A stretch of DNA of 6,979 nucleotides from Planctomycetota bacterium. Its GTDB lineage: Bacteria > Planctomycetota > SKW154. The DNA lies in the NCBI GenBank assembly GCA_026418755.1, contig JAOAAR010000105.1:1-6979 (forward strand), given 5' to 3'. Under the pieces are notes generated by a model. That model was given only the letters and a program-made list of their open reading frames with translations. It made no database searches and was not told the origin of the DNA. The translations under genes and the position numbers were made by a program. Below, one piece after another: positions 4,579 through 6,979 of the stretch (positions within the stretch are counted from its first letter, which is position 1; each line of letters starts with the position of its first letter).

Positions 4579-5589
4579 ATGAGAAGAATTTTCATCATTG
4601 TCGGCTTGTTCTTTCTCGCCTCGATGGTCGTTTATGGACACTTATGCAACGATGTTTTTGAGCAGGCAAAAGACAATTTGATAGTCAAAGTCGATGTAAG
4701 AGATGGGCAACTCAGAATCAGCGACAAGGGCGGTTTCAGGGTCTATCTATTGAACACTATGGACCGCCCCATAGCGAAGATACACCTGGAGGTGGAGACC
4801 CCTGACTTTGATGTACAGGTGAAGCCATCTCCTGGCTGGCAAAGTTATCCGCAACTGCAGACTGTCAACAGCGGCGGCAAGAAAGAGTACTTCGAGGTAG
4901 AACTAACACGCAAAAAGGGGACAAAGGAGGGGAAATATAAGATAACGCTTCTTCTTCACGGAGGAGACAGAAGAAGAGTTTTCAAGACGATGGATGTGAG
5001 CGATGCGATGGCGGTGATGGAGGTTCCTAAGAAACCTACTGTTCTTGTTGTAGATGGCAAGGTAGGAGGGGCAGAATGGCAGAAGGCGCTCTTATGTACA
5101 TCTTTTTACGAGTACAAGAAGGTGAAGAGATATATGGAGAATTTCCCTGCGGCGCAGCAGAGCCGCTTCCGCTTCTATTGCGATGAAGAGAACCTTTATT
5201 GCCTCGCAGACTTTGAGAAGAAGAGTCAAGAAGGAAAAGAGGATGTTGCCAAAATCTACATTGCGAAAGAGCAAGACAGTACACCAGAAACGGTCACAAT
5301 CAATCTACAAAAAGGAGAAGTCACTTGCTCCGCAAGCTCAGAAGGGATTGAGGCGAAAAAGGATGAGGATGGAACAAAGATGGAAATAAAACTGCCTTTG
5401 GCTCTCTTTGGTTTCAAGAAGGAAGAAGAGAAAAAAGAGGAAGAGAAGAAAGAAAAGGAAGAGAAAAAAAGAATCCTTTTTGTGAATCTGAGTCGGGAGC
5501 ATAACGGGGTCGTAACATACTGGAGAGGAAACGCTTCTTCCTTCAAGAATCCTGTCACTTATGCGACTTTCATACTGGGCAAGGAGTAG
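4579..5589 (+). CDS. Secreted protein with NEW3-like and CBM9-like beta domains
   Basis: A 336-residue exported protein. MRRIFIIVGLFFLASMVVYG is a signal peptide with likely cleavage near residue 20. Residues about 35-140 look like a NEW3/COG1470-type immunoglobulin-like domain: FRVYLLNTMDRPIAKIHLEV, then the hydrophobic/aromatic FDVQVKPSPGWQSYP, and GKYKITLLLHGG. Residues about 153-336 look like a CBM9/DOMON-type beta sandwich: VDGKVGGAEWQKA (158-170), FRFYCDEENLYCLADF (197-212), KMEIKLPLALFGF (267-279) and a final block with NLSREHNG, TYWRG and YATFIL. Such domains bind carbohydrates, haem or redox partners; which applies here is not visible. An 18-residue run of almost only Lys and Glu (280-297) interrupts the domain just before its final strands. 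First gene of a three-gene unit, with its own promoter region. Confidence 0.83.
   Translation: MRRIFIIVGLFFLASMVVYGHLCNDVFEQAKDNLIVKVDVRDGQLRISDKGGFRVYLLNTMDRPIAKIHLEVETPDFDVQVKPSPGWQSYPQLQTVNSGGKKEYFEVELTRKKGTKEGKYKITLLLHGGDRRRVFKTMDVSDAMAVMEVPKKPTVLVVDGKVGGAEWQKALLCTSFYEYKKVKRYMENFPAAQQSRFRFYCDEENLYCLADFEKKSQEGKEDVAKIYIAKEQDSTPETVTINLQKGEVTCSASSEGIEAKKDEDGTKMEIKLPLALFGFKKEEEKKEEEKKEKEEKKRILFVNLSREHNGVVTYWRGNASSFKNPVTYATFILGKE
5416..5473 (+). repeat. 58-base uninterrupted polypurine tract
   Basis: There are no pyrimidines from 5416 to 5473. The tract is made of AAG, AAA, GAA and GAG codons and encodes the Lys/Glu run of the CBM9-like protein. It is irregular rather than a perfect tandem repeat. 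Such tracts are prone to slippage and could vary in length between strains. Confidence 0.9.
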
Positions 5590-5597
5590 AAAGGGTA

Positions 5598-6239
5598 ATG
5601 GAGCGTTTGCCGTTTTTTCTGCTTCTCGCAGTTCTATTCTGTCTTTCTTACACCGCCACTTTCGGCGCAGAAAGTGTCATCTTAACGATAAGAGAGGTCC
5701 CTGACGACTTCTTCGACAATGCCATCTTGGACGAAAATGAGACTTGCGAGGAGGGGACTTTCATCGTTATTGGGATTTTCAACGCCCCTTCGTTCTCCAT
5801 CAAGAGTCTTAATAACATTACTGTGCAAGATGCCAACTCCCGCCAGATTCCTTTGCAGATTGAGAGAGCATCTGTGTACCGCGAATTCGACGAGATAAAC
5901 TCTGTCCGCCTTGCTTTTAAAGTGAGTAAGGAGGCTCTTTCATCAGGCTCTTTAAGGCTTGCCTGGGGTGATGATGTATCCGCTACCAATTCAGAGGTAG
6001 AGAGGCTGAGAATCAACGCTGCACACAAAGAGCGATACAGAACATTCGGCTGGGAAGAGGCGCCTAAGGGAGGAAGTGGCGAAGAGTTCAGTTCCGCCAC
6101 ACTTGAAGTGATTGTTGACGATAGCGCCAACCTGTATTACCTTTGGTATCTCCTGCCTATGGCGTTGATTTTCTCTCTTCTTCTGGTCAGAAAAGTCTCC
6201 ATCGGAAACCGAGAAACCGCTTCAGAGCAATCACAATGA
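5598..6239 (+). CDS. Exported single-pass membrane protein of unknown function
   Basis: A 213-residue protein with a signal peptide (MERLPFFLLLAVLFCLSYTA, cleavage probably after TFGA at 24). An extracytoplasmic domain of about 150 residues follows, then one transmembrane segment (about 180-197, YYLWYLLPMALIFSLLLV) and a short basic cytoplasmic tail (RKVSIGNRE). The external domain has beta-type stretches (ESVILTIREVP; GTFIVIGIFNAPSFSIKSL; SVRLAFKVSKEALSSGSLRL), with LAWGDD at 121-126, suggesting a beta-sandwich. It belongs to no family I recognise and shows no catalytic motif. It starts eight bases after the preceding stop; AAGGAG 11 bases upstream, or AAAGGG closer in, can serve as ribosome binding site. 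It overlaps the next gene as ATGA. The topology suggests it anchors an external complex with its two neighbours. Confidence 0.85.
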   Translation: MERLPFFLLLAVLFCLSYTATFGAESVILTIREVPDDFFDNAILDENETCEEGTFIVIGIFNAPSFSIKSLNNITVQDANSRQIPLQIERASVYREFDEINSVRLAFKVSKEALSSGSLRLAWGDDVSATNSEVERLRINAAHKERYRTFGWEEAPKGGSGEEFSSATLEVIVDDSANLYYLWYLLPMALIFSLLLVRKVSIGNRETASEQSQ

Positions 6240-6979
6240 GAATGATGGACTCTCTTTATGAGATAATAACCCTTATCGGGGAGCCTTTCAGTTCTCCTTT
6301 TTATCTTCTTTTTCTTCTTCTGGTGATACTCTTTTCTCGAAAGAGAAGCGGATTTATGCGGTTCTTACTTCTGGTTTTGTTCACAGTAGTTTTCTATGGG
6401 GTATATAAGACGGTTTCATACAACAAGGAGGCGGCGGTATGGCTTTCCCGCTTGAAAAGTCCTGTATTTCTTGTCATGTCTGTTGTGGTTGTGCCAGCGC
6501 TACTTCTGCCGCGCAATAAATGGTATCGGATGTTTCTGGTCTTTGTTGTTCTCTGGGTAGTTCTTTTGCCGCTTGAGGTAGTTCATCAGTATAGTAGGAT
6601 GCCATCGGACGCCGAATTCTCGTGGTTTTTAGCGAGGTCTGTTTTTGTTCTCGGCGCAGTTGGAGGAGTTTTTGTCCTCGCTGCGCATCTCTTAAGCCTG
6701 GGCAACCTCAGAAAACTGGTGCGTATAACGATGTTTTTAATTTTGATATATGGGGGTCTAGCGCTTCGACAAGACCATACTGACTACAAAGAGGCGATGA
6801 GCCGCAGAAAAGAGTCCACCACCAGGGTTTTACTTCTTGCCGAGACCGTTCCTGTGATTAGAGGAGACAGACAGATGATATATCTTCCGTCTGCGCCCTG
6901 GCGGTTCAGCACAGATGGTGGGTGTGTGCAAGGCTGCCCGATGGAACTCCTCCAGAGGATAGCGCAAACGGACTACGGC
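6236..6979 (+). CDS. Polytopic membrane protein with Cys-x3-Cys soluble tail, partial
   Basis: The gene is open to the right edge; 248 residues are visible. About six hydrophobic segments can be drawn: 21-33, 40-58, 76-91, 97-117, 131-153 and 161-177. A soluble region follows (ALRQDHTDYKEAMSRRKEST onwards) with VPVIRGDRQMIYLPSAP and then DGGCVQGCPMELLQ, where Cys230 and Cys234 are spaced C-x3-C. Two cysteines in a Gly/Pro setting could bind metal, carry haem or form a disulfide, but they match neither the CxxC(H) haem motif nor a full 4Fe-4S motif. I do not recognise the family. The ATG at 6236 overlaps the upstream TGA as ATGA with no strong ribosome binding site, which indicates translational coupling; ATGs at codons 3 and 4 are alternatives. 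Confidence 0.8.
   Translation, partial: MRMMDSLYEIITLIGEPFSSPFYLLFLLLVILFSRKRSGFMRFLLLVLFTVVFYGVYKTVSYNKEAAVWLSRLKSPVFLVMSVVVVPALLLPRNKWYRMFLVFVVLWVVLLPLEVVHQYSRMPSDAEFSWFLARSVFVLGAVGGVFVLAAHLLSLGNLRKLVRITMFLILIYGGLALRQDHTDYKEAMSRRKESTTRVLLLAETVPVIRGDRQMIYLPSAPWRFSTDGGCVQGCPMELLQRIAQTDYG

Noticed and set aside
4396..4641. Minus-strand open frame of 81 codons upstream of the winged-helix gene, ending with a TTGA overlap
   Set aside because: It overlaps the start of the plus-strand signal-peptide gene and contains the TTGACA/TACGAT promoter in its 3' part; its sequence is AT-rich and unlike a folded protein. The overlap at the stop looks accidental.
5256..5558. Minus-strand frame rich in Phe and Ser opposite the CBM9-like gene
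   Set aside because: It is produced by the polypurine tract read on the other strand. The plus frame has a signal peptide and recognisable beta-domain motifs.
6920..6945. 4Fe-4S or c-type haem site in the polytopic protein
   Set aside because: Only C-x3-C is seen, with no CxxCH and no third or fourth cysteine before the edge.
1..6979. CRISPR array, tRNA, rRNA, insertion sequence or attachment site
   Set aside because: No spaced direct repeats, tRNA-like arms, transposase frames or terminal inverted repeats were seen.

Overview
The window is 6,979 bases of bacterial DNA with moderate GC content. Coding density is close to complete, and genes are separated by 0-28 bases or overlap by 1-4 bases. 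Signal peptides, a lipobox protein and secreted or membrane proteins point to a diderm bacterium. A GalE-type epimerase fused to a 'FGTIAVELGFIT' module recalls a module I associate with Planctomycetota and related candidate phyla. That taxonomic hint is from memory and weak.

Minus strand (4399 down to 1): one apparent six-gene operon reads leftwards from a good sigma70-type promoter (TTGACA, 17-base spacer, TACGAT). The genes in order are: (1) a 266-aa protein ending in a winged-helix-like domain; (2) a 211-aa, (3) a 204-aa and (5) a 203-aa protein, all helical and laid out like ESCRT-III/Snf7 proteins, with a short hydrophobic N-terminal anchor, a basic long helix, further helices and an acidic C-terminal part; (4) a predicted lipoprotein with a coiled coil and an FxLyD-like beta domain, lying between the second and third ESCRT-III-like genes; (6) a UDP-glucose 4-epimerase-like enzyme with an Asp where the catalytic Ser/Thr normally sits and an extra C-terminal module. 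Gene 6 runs off the left edge.

Intergenic region (4400-4578): a 179-base divergent promoter region.

Plus strand (4579 to 6979): a three-gene unit made of a secreted two-domain protein (NEW3-like beta domain plus CBM9-like domain carrying a Lys/Glu-only insert), a signal-peptide protein with one C-terminal transmembrane segment, and a six-helix membrane protein with a Cys-x3-Cys tail, cut by the right edge. I do not know the function of this unit. Extracellular beta domains beside two membrane proteins suggest an envelope complex.

The most interesting observation is the minus-strand cluster. It holds three divergent Snf7/ESCRT-III-like paralogues together with a winged-helix protein and a lipoprotein, and it is not the familiar PspA/Vipp1 (Psp) arrangement. 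It could be a bacterial membrane-remodelling system. No Vps4/CdvC-type AAA ATPase is visible in the window. All family calls are by eye, without any database search.
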